26,697 nt of DNA from an uncultured Anaerococcus sp. (GCF_947253225.1 NZ_CAMXYR010000020.1:1-26697), one strand, 5' to 3'; shown: positions 1-7,882, counted from the first letter of the stretch. Numbers and translations: made by a program. Notes: generated by a model not told the origin, from the letters alone.

Positions 1-24
1 GCGTCAGATGTGTATAAGAGACAG
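1..24 (+). other. Sequencing adapter remnant (Nextera/Tn5 mosaic end)
   Basis: Bases 6-24 read AGATGTGTATAAGAGACAG, the 19-bp Tn5 mosaic end used in Nextera libraries, and bases 1-5 (GCGTC) match the preceding part of the read-1 adapter. This is library sequence left on the contig edge, not genomic DNA and not a resident Tn5. Genomic sequence starts at about base 25. Confidence 0.97.
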
Positions 25-182
25 GTATATAATATTAAAAACTATAGTAAAAATTAATAAAAGGTTAAATCCTGATTAATTAATATTAAATTTTATAGTT
101 TTTATATGGTAATTAAAGTTAGCATCCACTTTAATTAAAAAAGGATGATGGTTTGTAGTAAGTTTTTAACAAGGAGAAGTTT

Positions 183-1595
183 ATGGTAGAAATTATTGAA
201 TCGTTTACGGAATGGCTATGGGGCTGGCCCTTGTTGGCTCTTGTGATAGGTGGGGGTCTGATTATTAATATTAGAACAGGATTTATCCAACTTAGATATT
301 TCCCTTATGTGATGAAACAAACTTTTGGCAAGATGTTCTCAAAAGATGACGGAGGTTTTGGAACAGTATCAGCCTTCCAAGCAATGACTACAGCTCTTGC
401 TTCATCAATAGGAGCGGCGAATATTGTTGTTGTTCCCACAATAATCTTTGCTGCGGGGCCTGGAGCAATTTTTTGGATGTGGATAACGGCAATAATTGGT
501 CAAGGCACTAAGTTTGCAGAAGTTGCCCTATCTATTAAGTACAGGGAAAAGAATGATGATGGAGATTATGTAGGAGGTTGCTCTTACATGTTAAAGAATG
601 GCTTGAAGGGAAAGCTTGGTAAGGCACTAGGAGGTTTGGCTGCCTTCTTCTTTATGATAGAAATTCTTCCATCAATAACCCTCCAAACTCTGGCAGCGGC
701 AGGTCCTATAAAAAATGTATTTGCCCAAACCAACCTAAATGAGAATCTTATAAAGAATATAGCTATAGTAGTTATCTTCATTTTAGTATCTGTAGTGGTT
801 TTTGGCGGAGTTAAGCAAATCGGCAGGGTTACTGAAAAAATGGTACCTATAATGGCAAGCTTGTATGTGCTTTTTGGTATAATTATTATCCTTATGCACA
901 TAAGCGAGTTGCCAAGGGTAATAGGACTTATCTTTAAGGGAGCCTTTGATCCACTTGCTGTTGTAGGTGGAGTAGGGGGTGTGAGCCTATCCCAAGTTAT
1001 TTCCAAGGGAGTTGCCAGAGGAGTTTACTCCAACGAAGCAGGTATGGGTTCTGCTGGCTATGGTCATGCGGCCGCAACAACCGACCACCCAGCTAGACAA
1101 GGAATGTGGGGAATCTTTGAAGTGTTTGCAGATACAATTGTAGTCTGCACAATATCAGCTCTCACTGTCCTTCTTACAGGAATATGGCAACCAAACATGA
1201 GCAAGGAAGCGATTAGTCAAGTATCAGCAGTTGCTGTAGAGAGAGCTTTCAACACGCTTTTTGGACAGCTAGGTTCAATAGTTGTTTCCATAAGTCTATT
1301 TCTCTTTGTTTTATCAACAATCATAGTAATAGTATTTTATTGTGAAAAACAAGCGGAATATCTTTGGGGAACAAGAATAGGTAAGCTAATGAGACTTATA
1401 GCATCACTTATGATTATCTTAGGAATCTTCGTATCCTTCGACAAGGCAGGAGTTTTCCTAGACTTTACTTTGGGGCTTGTAGTTATACCAAATATGATAG
1501 GGCTCGTTGTTATGAGCAGAGAGGTAGCCGAAATAAAAAAAGAATTCTTTGATGGAGACAAGTATTACAAACTAGATCAAAAAAATAAGAAATAA
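183..1595 (+). CDS. AGCS family sodium:alanine/glycine symporter
   Basis: This is a 470-residue polytopic membrane protein of the alanine/glycine:cation symporter (AGCS) family, which takes up small neutral amino acids with Na+. Family hallmarks visible are the N-terminal WGWPLLALVIGGGL helix, the GGFGTVSAFQAMTTALASS segment, the signature GPGAIFWMW near residue 97, and the GVYSNEAGMGSA and TDHPARQGMWG segments at about residues 280-310. Length is normal for the family. The ATG follows AAGGAGAAG at 171-179. It is the first of three co-directional genes; carbamate kinase follows after 49 bases, so the substrate is probably linked to amino-acid fermentation, but alanine versus glycine versus another substrate cannot be read from sequence. 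No convincing promoter is visible in the roughly 160 genomic bases upstream. Confidence 0.93.
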   Translation: MVEIIESFTEWLWGWPLLALVIGGGLIINIRTGFIQLRYFPYVMKQTFGKMFSKDDGGFGTVSAFQAMTTALASSIGAANIVVVPTIIFAAGPGAIFWMWITAIIGQGTKFAEVALSIKYREKNDDGDYVGGCSYMLKNGLKGKLGKALGGLAAFFFMIEILPSITLQTLAAAGPIKNVFAQTNLNENLIKNIAIVVIFILVSVVVFGGVKQIGRVTEKMVPIMASLYVLFGIIIILMHISELPRVIGLIFKGAFDPLAVVGGVGGVSLSQVISKGVARGVYSNEAGMGSAGYGHAAATTDHPARQGMWGIFEVFADTIVVCTISALTVLLTGIWQPNMSKEAISQVSAVAVERAFNTLFGQLGSIVVSISLFLFVLSTIIVIVFYCEKQAEYLWGTRIGKLMRLIASLMIILGIFVSFDKAGVFLDFTLGLVVIPNMIGLVVMSREVAEIKKEFFDGDKYYKLDQKNKK

Positions 1596-1644
1596 AGCCA
1601 AGATATAAAGACGAACCATCATTTACCATAAGAAAGGAGCATAA

Positions 1645-2577
1645 ATGAAGACAATAGTAGTAGCTTTGGGGGGCAATGCCCTAGGCAATAGCCCACAAAA
1701 ACAGCTAGAAGTAGTAAAGGGGTCAGCTAAAGCCCTTGTAGATATTATAGAAAAATATGAGAGGGTTGCCATAGTTCATGGTAATGGTCCCCAAGTTGGG
1801 GTGATAAACCTAGGTCTTGCTAAGGGAGCAGAAGTTGATGAAAGTCTACCTAAATTTCCTTTGGTAGAATGTGTTTCCCTAAGTCAAGGCTATATTGGCT
1901 ACCACCTCCAACAAGCCATCGGAAATGAAATTGAAAAAAGAGACTTAGATAAGAAGGTGGTAACGATAATAAGCCAAGTAGAAGTAGCTAAAAATGATCC
2001 AGCCTTTTCTGAGCCAACTAAGCCTATAGGAACTTTTTATAGCAGGAAAGAAGCCGAGAAAATCGAAAAAGAGGACGGCTATAGCTTTAAGGAGGATGCT
2101 GGAAGAGGCTATAGGAGAGTTGTGGCAAGTCCTAAGCCTCTTAGACTTAAAGAACTAGATATATTAGAAACTCTACTTGCCAACAATACAACTGTTATCA
2201 CAGGCGGAGGTGGTGGCATTCCTGTTTTTGATGAAGATGGTGCTAGTGTCGGAGTTGATGCTGTCATTGATAAAGATTTTGTTGCGAGCAAAATATCGGC
2301 AGATATAAAAGCGGACAAACTTCTAATTCTAACTGCGGTTGATAGTGTTTACATTAATTTTGCTAAGGAAAACCAAGAAGAGTTAAGGGATATAACAATT
2401 GATGAGGCAGAAAAATATATAGAAGAAGGCCAATTTGCCAAGGGTTCAATGTTACCAAAAATTGAAGCCTGCATCAAGTTCTTAGAAGAAAATCCACAAG
2501 GAGAAGCTATAATCACTTCCCTAGATAAGGCTCTTTATGGCCTAGAAGGAAAAGTTGGGACAAGAATAACTAGATAA
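1645..2577 (+). CDS. arcC: Carbamate kinase
   Basis: Carbamate kinase (310 residues, normal length) converts carbamoyl phosphate and ADP to ATP, CO2 and ammonia, the energy-yielding last step of arginine deiminase or citrulline fermentation in the cytosol. Amino-acid-kinase fold motifs visible are VVALGGNALG at the N-terminus, VHGNGPQVG near residue 45, the GGGGIPV glycine loop near residue 190, DAVIDKDFVASKIS, LLILTAVDSVYINF, FAKGSMLPKIEA, and a C-terminal EGKVGTRITR. The ATG is preceded by AAAGGAG with good spacing. It lies between the AGCS symporter and ornithine carbamoyltransferase, the usual pairing of the ATP-producing half of the pathway. Arginine deiminase is not present in the window. 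Confidence 0.96.
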   Translation: MKTIVVALGGNALGNSPQKQLEVVKGSAKALVDIIEKYERVAIVHGNGPQVGVINLGLAKGAEVDESLPKFPLVECVSLSQGYIGYHLQQAIGNEIEKRDLDKKVVTIISQVEVAKNDPAFSEPTKPIGTFYSRKEAEKIEKEDGYSFKEDAGRGYRRVVASPKPLRLKELDILETLLANNTTVITGGGGGIPVFDEDGASVGVDAVIDKDFVASKISADIKADKLLILTAVDSVYINFAKENQEELRDITIDEAEKYIEEGQFAKGSMLPKIEACIKFLEENPQGEAIITSLDKALYGLEGKVGTRITR

Positions 2578-2609
2578 TAATTAAGCTTTGCTAATAGTAA
2601 AAAACTAGG

Positions 2610-2665
2610 AATAACTTTAGAATAAAAATGGACCAGGCAAGGTATTACTTAGGATAAAATTATTC
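2610..2665. promoter_or_regulatory. Possible ArgR/AhrC-type half-site cluster
   Basis: The 194-base gap before ornithine carbamoyltransferase carries GAATAA at 2610-2615 and again at 2621-2626, exactly 11 bases apart (one helical turn), and an imperfect palindrome GATAAAATTATTC at 2653-2665 whose right half is TTATTC, the complement of GAATAA. Firmicute ARG boxes resemble GAATAATTATTC. In AT-rich DNA this could be chance. A possible -10 element, TATGAT, sits at 2695-2700, so the downstream gene may have its own arginine-responsive promoter. Confidence 0.35.
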
Positions 2666-2771
2666 TTAACCTAGTTATTTGTAAATTATGATAGTATGAT
2701 TTTATGGAAAGGTATGCTTACAAGTATGCTAGAGAAAGATTAGCAGTAGGTAAAATTAAAAGGAGATAAAA

Positions 2772-3776
2772 ATGGGAGTTAATTTAAGGGGACGCAATTT
2801 ATTAGCTATTAAAGATTTCACAGAAGATGAAGTATTGTACTTAATCAAATTATCAGAACAATTCAAAAATTTGAAATTAACAGGAACACCTCACAACTAC
2901 CTTCAAGGGAAAAATATAGTTTTGCTTTTTGAAAAAACATCTACAAGGACAAGATGTTCATTCGAAGTAGCTGGCATGGACCTTGGTATGGGAGTAACCT
3001 ACCTTGACCCAGGTTCAAGCCAAATGGGCAAGAAGGAGTCAATCGCTGATACTGCAAAAGTCTTGGGAAGATTCTATGATGGTATTGAATACAGAGGCTT
3101 TAGACAAGACTTGGTTGAAGAACTTGCTGAAAATGCAGGAGTACCAGTATGGAATGGCCTAACAGATAAGTGGCATCCAACACAAATGATTGCCGATATG
3201 CTAACCATAAAAGATAACTTCGGACATCTTCGTGGGCTAAACTTTGTATATATGGGAGATTGTAGAAACAACATGGGCAACTCTCTTGCGGTAACATGTG
3301 CAAAACTTGGTCTAAACTTCATAGGCTGTGGACCAAAAGACCTCTGGCCAGAAGAAGATGTTCAAGAAATAGCTAGAGAATTTGCTAAAAAGCACGGTAC
3401 AAAAGTTGAATTTAGTGAAGATGTAATGGCAAGCACCAAAAATGCAGATGTAATCTATACCGATATTTGGGTATCAATGGGAGAGCCAGAAGAAGTTTGG
3501 GCTAGCAGAATCGAACAACTTCACCCATACCAAGTAAACAAGAAAGTTATGGATAATGCCAAAGAAGAAACAATCTTCATGCATTGTCTACCATCTTTCC
3601 ACGACCTAAATACAACAGTTGGTAAGGACATCTATGACAAGTTCGGTGACAAGTACGACCTAAATGGTATGGAAGTTACTGAAGAAGTATTTTTGTCAAA
3701 ACAATCTAAGGTTTTTGATGAGGCTGAAAATAGGATGCACACAATCAAAGCAATTATGTATGCAACACTTAAATAA
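2772..3776 (+). CDS. arcB: Ornithine carbamoyltransferase (catabolic type likely)
   Basis: A 334-residue transcarbamylase catalysing ornithine + carbamoyl phosphate to citrulline + phosphate; next to carbamate kinase it probably runs in reverse as citrulline phosphorolysis. All expected active-site motifs are present: carbamoyl-phosphate loop STRTR at 57-61, WHPTQ at 134-138, the ornithine contacts NN at 166-167, D231 and SMG at 235-237, and HCLPSFHD at 271-278. The ATG follows AAAAGGAGATAAAA. A hairpin terminator begins 14 bases after the stop. The symbol arcB (catabolic) rather than argF (anabolic) is chosen from context; sequence alone does not decide it. A paralogue lies at 9386-10396. 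Confidence 0.95.
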   Translation: MGVNLRGRNLLAIKDFTEDEVLYLIKLSEQFKNLKLTGTPHNYLQGKNIVLLFEKTSTRTRCSFEVAGMDLGMGVTYLDPGSSQMGKKESIADTAKVLGRFYDGIEYRGFRQDLVEELAENAGVPVWNGLTDKWHPTQMIADMLTIKDNFGHLRGLNFVYMGDCRNNMGNSLAVTCAKLGLNFIGCGPKDLWPEEDVQEIAREFAKKHGTKVEFSEDVMASTKNADVIYTDIWVSMGEPEEVWASRIEQLHPYQVNKKVMDNAKEETIFMHCLPSFHDLNTTVGKDIYDKFGDKYDLNGMEVTEEVFLSKQSKVFDEAENRMHTIKAIMYATLK

Positions 3777-3790
3777 GAATTTACGAGTTG

Positions 3791-3817
3791 ACCTGTCAGT
3801 TGGAGCTGGCAGGTTTT
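3791..3817 (+). terminator. Rho-independent terminator after arcB
   Basis: ACCTGTCAG (3791-3799) pairs with CTGGCAGGT (3806-3814) through nine pairs including one G-U, with a 6-base loop and a following TTTT. It ends the symporter-arcC-arcB group. Confidence 0.85.
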
Positions 3818-3823
3818 CTTTGG

Positions 3824-3851
3824 TTAAAAGTATTCTCTCTTATGATATAAT
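3824..3851 (+). promoter_or_regulatory. Promoter for DUF4236 gene
   Basis: A perfect -10 TATAAT is at 3846-3851, with a weaker -35 TTAAAA at 3824-3829 (16-base spacer). It lies just after the arcB terminator and about 20 bases ahead of the next start codon, so the leader would be very short. Confidence 0.55.
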
Positions 3852-3871
3852 ACTTGTGAAAGGATGATATT

Positions 3872-4867
3872 ATGGGAATTAGATTTAGAAAAAGCATAAA
3901 TTTGGGTCTGGGTTTTAGGATAAATATGTCTAAGACTGGTCCAGGATTTTCTTGGGGTGGCAAGGGCTTTAGGCTAACAAGAACGGCTAGTGGAAATATT
4001 AGAGGAACTGCCTACCTACCAGGTACGGGGCTTTCCTACCAAAAGGAGTTCAAAAACCCCTTGGCTAAGGAAAGTAGACAAGGATCTAGAAAAGAAAAAA
4101 ATGAACACAGGCAAATGGAGGCTTACGAAAATGAAAAGTCTTACGCCCTAGATTTTAAGAATATAAAATCAACTGGCCTAAGTGAAATAATTGAAGCAGC
4201 GAGGGATGAAAGACCCTACAAGCTCTTAGGTCTTATCCTAGTTGTGGCAGGTATATTTTTATTTTTTATCAATCCATCTCTTATTGGTCTTTCTGCAATA
4301 GGGTTAATTCTATATTTCTACAAGAAAGAGGGTCCCGAGGTTGACATTGACTATGATTTTAATGAAAACTCTAAGGAAGAGTTTGCCCTAACTAACAAGC
4401 TTCTTGCGGGTATTCTTGAAAGTGATGAGGTATTTTTGATTGAAGCTATAGCAGAAGATGGTAATAGACTAGTAATTAGCAAGAGAAGTCCCCTAAAAAT
4501 AACTAAGAACCTTCCAGGGAAATTTAAGACAAATGTTGAAGTTACAAGTCTATGGAGTGGAAACTTTAGCCTAAGCTTCTTGCCAGATGCACTCTTACTT
4601 GCAGAAACCAATAGCTACAAGGCGATTTCTTACGAAGATATGGAAGTTGACCTTAGGGCTGAAGAATTTGTAGAATTTGGACATGTAGCCAAAGATGCGA
4701 ATCTTATAGAAAAAACCTACCTCCACGCCACCAAGGATGGTCAGCCAGATAGAAGGTATAAGGATAATCCAGAGATTAGCTTAGTTGAATATGGCATATT
4801 AGAGATGAAAAATTCTGATTTTGATATTTTGCTAGGATTTTCCGACACTATAATCGATGGAAAGTAA
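3872..4867 (+). CDS. DUF4236 domain membrane protein, function unknown
   Basis: A 331-residue protein with an N-terminal DUF4236 domain (about residues 1-55): RFRKSINLGLGFRINMSKTG, then PGTGLSYQKE, the glycine-rich pattern of that family. A charged linker follows, then two hydrophobic segments at about 115-150 that look like a membrane hairpin. The C-terminal region (about 175-331) is soluble-looking and includes SFLPDALLL and DGQPDRRYKDNPEI, which I recall from other uncharacterised bacterial proteins as a PH-like or small beta domain; this is only a resemblance. The ATG follows AAAGGATGATATT. The gene has its own promoter and lies between a terminator and a separate downstream unit. No function is claimed. 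Confidence 0.8.
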   Translation: MGIRFRKSINLGLGFRINMSKTGPGFSWGGKGFRLTRTASGNIRGTAYLPGTGLSYQKEFKNPLAKESRQGSRKEKNEHRQMEAYENEKSYALDFKNIKSTGLSEIIEAARDERPYKLLGLILVVAGIFLFFINPSLIGLSAIGLILYFYKKEGPEVDIDYDFNENSKEEFALTNKLLAGILESDEVFLIEAIAEDGNRLVISKRSPLKITKNLPGKFKTNVEVTSLWSGNFSLSFLPDALLLAETNSYKAISYEDMEVDLRAEEFVEFGHVAKDANLIEKTYLHATKDGQPDRRYKDNPEISLVEYGILEMKNSDFDILLGFSDTIIDGK

Positions 4868-4920
4868 GAATAATTTTAAAGTTAGAAAATCCCCCTCTGT
4901 TCAAAATCAAATAAAAAGAG

Positions 4921-5009
4921 TATAATATGAAGTATAAACAAGGATTTTAGGCTTAAATAAGGACAAACTTTATAAAGAGTCTAAATCCTTAGAATTTAAG
5001 GAGGATATC
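4921..5009 (+). promoter_or_regulatory. Promoter -10 and structured leader of the DUF6110-ATPase pair
   Basis: A perfect TATAAT is at 4921-4926; the -35 region (around 4898-4904) is weak. Starting almost at the expected transcription start, AAGGATTTTAG (4940-4950) can pair with CTAAATCCTT (4981-4990), ten pairs with one bulged base. Separately, CTTAAAT (4952-4958), inside that loop, can pair with ATTTAAG (4994-5000), directly next to the Shine-Dalgarno GGAGG. The two helices cross, so they form either a pseudoknot or mutually exclusive folds. This could control translation of the downstream pair. Structure seen by eye; function inferred. Confidence 0.4.
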
Positions 5010-5327
5010 ATGTTAGAAAAGAAAGCATTAAGCGTTGGAGCAGGATTATTGGTAGGATTAGTTGGAGGAAAAATTCTAAACTCAAAACTTGCCAAAAAAG
5101 CAACAGTTAACACAGTTGTTGGAGGCCTAAAGGTAAAGGAATCTATTGATAAAACTCTTGAATCTATCAGAGTTTCAGCAGAAGATGTCCTTGCAGAAGC
5201 TAAGGAAGTAAAGGCTAAGGAAGAAGCTGAAGAAGCAAAAAAAGAAGCTGAAAAAGATATTGAAAAAGTAGCTTGCGAATGCGAGTGTGGATGCGAAGAA
5301 GAAACAGCTGAGGAAGAAAATAAGTAA
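5010..5327 (+). CDS. Small DUF6110-like protein with Cys-rich tail
   Basis: A 105-residue protein. An N-terminal glycine-rich hydrophobic segment (about residues 7-22, GAGLLVGLVGGKIL) looks like one membrane helix. Residues 45-85 are a strongly charged Lys/Glu/Ala helix, probably coiled coil, and the tail carries CECECGC at 89-95 followed by acidic residues. It resembles DUF6110-type proteins found beside metal P-type ATPases in clostridia. The ATG has a strong AAGGAGG. Its stop codon shares one base with the start of the downstream ATPase (TAATG), so the two are translationally coupled. The alternating cysteines suggest metal binding or delivery to the ATPase; this is inference. Confidence 0.8.
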   Translation: MLEKKALSVGAGLLVGLVGGKILNSKLAKKATVNTVVGGLKVKESIDKTLESIRVSAEDVLAEAKEVKAKEEAEEAKKEAEKDIEKVACECECGCEEETAEEENK

Positions 5328-7402
5328 TGAGAGCCTCTATTGCTCATAGAATTGAGGGCAGAAGCCGTTTCACCTATGAAGATTATATCAAAGAGGAAAA
5401 TCTAAATAAGCTAAAATATCGCATAGAAGAAATCGCAGGAGTTAAATCTTGTAGGGTATCAATCCTCACAAAGTCCATCACTGTGAATTATGAGGAAAGA
5501 TTTATTCCACAAATAGCTAGGGCGATTCTTGATCTAGACCTAAAAACTATTGAGGAAACTTCTATAGAAAGAGCAGACTTCCAAGCTCAATCTGAAAATG
5601 ACATCTTCCATATTTTAAGAGATGCCATGTATACTAGGATATTTTTCAAATATATCCTACCTCAACCTCTAAGCACTATCGGTCTATTTATTAGGGCCTA
5701 TCCATTTATCAAAGCAGGAGTCAAGTCTTTGATTAAAGGAAAGGTAAATGTAGAACTCTTGGATGCAACAGCAATTTCAATCTCTCTTGCAACTAGACAG
5801 TTTGGAGATGCGGGTAACATTATGTTCCTTTTGGGACTTGGTGAAAAACTTGAAGATTACACAATGAAGAAGTCCCAAGAAGACTTAGCTCATTCCCTTG
5901 CCTTAAATGTTGATAATGTTTTTGTAATTAAAAATGGCGAGAAGATTATCAAAAATATTAAGGAAGTTGAAGAAGGAGATTTGGTAGAAGTTGAGATGGG
6001 TAACTCCATTCCTGTAGATGGCAAGGTCATCAAGGGTGTTGCCATGGTCAACGAATCTTCTTTCACAGGAGAATCAAATCCTGTCAAGAAATCAGTAGGT
6101 TCCATAGTTTTTGCAGGAACTGCTCTTGAAGAAGGGGCAATCCTAATAGAAACTAAGAAAAAGTATGATGAATCTAGGTTAAGCCATATTATAGAACTTA
6201 TTTCAGATAGCGAAAAGAACAAGTCTTTAGCTCAGAAAAATGCAGAAAATATGGCAGATAGCCTAGTTAAGTATTCTTTTATAGGAGCAGGACTTACCTA
6301 CCTTCTTACAAGAAACCTAGAAAAGGCCAAGTCATTCTTGATGGTAGATTTCTCATGTGCGTTAAAACTAACAATTCCTATAGCTATAATGAAGGCTATT
6401 AGCCAAGCATCTGAGGAGAAAGTTTTGGTTAAGGGTGGTAAATACCTTGAAAACTTATCTAAGGCCAATACAATTGTCTTTGACAAGACAGGTACCCTAA
6501 CTAAGTCTGAACCAAAGGTTGCAAAAGTTATTGCCCTTGATGATATCGAAGAAGATGAATGCTTAAGAATTGCAGCTTGTCTTGAAGAACACTTCCCACA
6601 CTCTATAGCAACTGCTGTAGTAGAAGCTGCTAAGGAGAGGAATTTAAGACACGAGGAGATGCACTCTAAGCCTGAATATATAGTAGCCCATGGTATAAAG
6701 ACTACTATAGTAGACAAGGTAGCTATGATTGGCTCAGAGCATTTTATCTTGGACGATGAGAGAGTCGAAATAGACAATAAGACTAGGGATATAATTGATA
6801 GACTCAAAGAAGATTATTCTCTTCTCTACCTAGCCTTTGCTGATAGACTTATAGCAGTAATCTGCATAGAAGATCCTCTAAGGGAAGAAGCCAAGGATAT
6901 AGTAAAGGATCTTAGAGATTTGTCCTTCGACAACATAGCCATGCTTACAGGAGATGCAGAAAATGCAGCAAGGAGTGTAGCAGAAAAGCTAGACCTCGAT
7001 TATTACAAGTCCCAAGTTTTGCCAGAAGATAAACAAAAATATGTAATGGATGAGAAAGCTAAGGGAAGGACAGTTGTAATGATAGGAGATGGAATAAATG
7101 ATTCTGTAGCCCTATCAAGTGCAGACGTAGGCATTTCAATGCACCAAGGTGCTGATATAGCCAAAGAAATTTCTGACATATCCATAGCAAGCGATAGTCT
7201 AGACGGCCTAGTTGATGTTGTAAAACTATCAAAGGAGATGGATAGGAGGATAAAAACTGATTACAAGCAAATTGTGTCTATAAACTCAAGTCTTATAATC
7301 TTAGGAGTTCTAGGAATTTTGTCAAATACAAGTTCTTCACTCCTTCACAACCTATCAACAGTTATGATAGCTGGTAAGAACATGAAGGATTACAAAATTT
7401 AA
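5327..7402 (+). CDS. P1B-like heavy-metal P-type ATPase, noncanonical membrane motif
   Basis: A 691-residue P-type ATPase, a membrane pump driven by ATP. The N-terminus (1-75) resembles a degenerate heavy-metal-associated domain without a CxxC. Core motifs are intact: the actuator SFTGES near residue 246, phosphorylation site DKTGT at 386-390, the MLTGDAE loop and the MIGDGINDSVAL hinge. The N-domain histidine motif reads EHFPHSIA rather than SEHPLA. The ion-site helix usually reading CPC reads DFSCALKL at 341-348: the first Cys is Phe342, the Pro is Ser343 and only Cys344 remains. The C-terminus ends with an HNLSTV motif, as in other P1B pumps. Translationally coupled to the Cys-tailed protein upstream. 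The transported metal cannot be named; Cu or Zn should not be assumed. Confidence 0.88.
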   Translation: MRASIAHRIEGRSRFTYEDYIKEENLNKLKYRIEEIAGVKSCRVSILTKSITVNYEERFIPQIARAILDLDLKTIEETSIERADFQAQSENDIFHILRDAMYTRIFFKYILPQPLSTIGLFIRAYPFIKAGVKSLIKGKVNVELLDATAISISLATRQFGDAGNIMFLLGLGEKLEDYTMKKSQEDLAHSLALNVDNVFVIKNGEKIIKNIKEVEEGDLVEVEMGNSIPVDGKVIKGVAMVNESSFTGESNPVKKSVGSIVFAGTALEEGAILIETKKKYDESRLSHIIELISDSEKNKSLAQKNAENMADSLVKYSFIGAGLTYLLTRNLEKAKSFLMVDFSCALKLTIPIAIMKAISQASEEKVLVKGGKYLENLSKANTIVFDKTGTLTKSEPKVAKVIALDDIEEDECLRIAACLEEHFPHSIATAVVEAAKERNLRHEEMHSKPEYIVAHGIKTTIVDKVAMIGSEHFILDDERVEIDNKTRDIIDRLKEDYSLLYLAFADRLIAVICIEDPLREEAKDIVKDLRDLSFDNIAMLTGDAENAARSVAEKLDLDYYKSQVLPEDKQKYVMDEKAKGRTVVMIGDGINDSVALSSADVGISMHQGADIAKEISDISIASDSLDGLVDVVKLSKEMDRRIKTDYKQIVSINSSLIILGVLGILSNTSSSLLHNLSTVMIAGKNMKDYKI

Positions 7403-7415
7403 TAAAAATTCAAAC

Positions 7416-7468
7416 AAAAAAGGCAAGACCCAAAGTCTATATAAAAGACTCTAGGCACTGCCTTTTTT
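7416..7468 (+). terminator. Terminator after the P-type ATPase
   Basis: AAAAAAGGCA (7416-7425) pairs with TGCCTTTTTT (7459-7468); an inner AGTCT/AGACT pair (7434-7438, 7446-7450) extends it. It lies 13 bases past the stop codon and has a T-rich 3' arm. The outer A/T arms would also permit use from the other strand. Confidence 0.8.
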
Positions 7469-7554
7469 ATTTATCCGATATTATAACTTCAATATCCTAA
7501 CTTTTCTAATAATAAGTCCACTCCTAGTTGCTAAGTATTTAGTATTTATCCTGA

Positions 7555-7882
7555 AACGATTTTTCCTATATTTTTTTTGCACCAAGGGGTTAGTTGATAG
7601 GATTTGAGGGTAAAGAAATATTAACAGCAGGAAAACTTTTTAGTTCTAAGTTTATCCTTAATAAATTTGTTGCCTTTGGAAAGCTTGGACCAATGCTTGG
7701 ACAAATGAGTGAGAGACTAGGTTTCATGCTTGCGGTTTCCTTGGCAGGCTTTGCCAATGTAAGTTCAATAGGAATTTGTATATCTGGAATATCAGTTCTT
7801 TGACCAGAAAAAAAGACCAGTCCTCCTTGCCAAGCCTACTCTAAGGGCGATGGTAGCAGGTTTTTGTGTAAGCGTACTTTAA
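7555..7882 (+). pseudogene. CNT (NupC-type) nucleoside transporter, C-terminal remnant
   Basis: Conceptual translation from 7555 gives SYIFFAPRG, a TAG stop at 7591-7593 where the family usually has a conserved Trp, then LIGFEGKEILTAGKL, FILNKFVAFGKLG and LAGFANVSSIGICISGISVL. These match the conserved C-terminal part of concentrative nucleoside transporters (PLAWLIG, LNEFVA, GFANxSSIG). A TGA follows at 7803, and the homology continues in another frame as QKKRPVLLAKPTLRAMVAGF to a stop at 7880-7882. The piece is therefore 5'-truncated, carries an in-frame stop and a frameshift, and covers only about a quarter of a normal transporter. It lies directly ahead of pyrimidine-nucleoside phosphorylase, the natural partner of a nucleoside permease. 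Bases 7469-7554 show nothing recognisable. Confidence 0.82.

Noticed and set aside
145..1622. ATGATGGTT near 145-153 and AACCATCAT near 1614-1622, both ahead of ribosome-binding sites
   Set aside because: The 9-base inverted match is over 1.4 kb apart and short enough to be chance.
3664..3867. Plus-strand 67-codon frame over the end of arcB and its terminator
   Set aside because: It runs out of frame through conserved arcB codons and through the terminator hairpin; no ribosome-binding site.
6298..6807. Minus-strand open frame of 169 codons inside the P-type ATPase gene
   Set aside because: It is antisense to a well-supported ATPase, has a low-complexity Ser/Ile-rich translation and no recognisable motif; a shadow frame.
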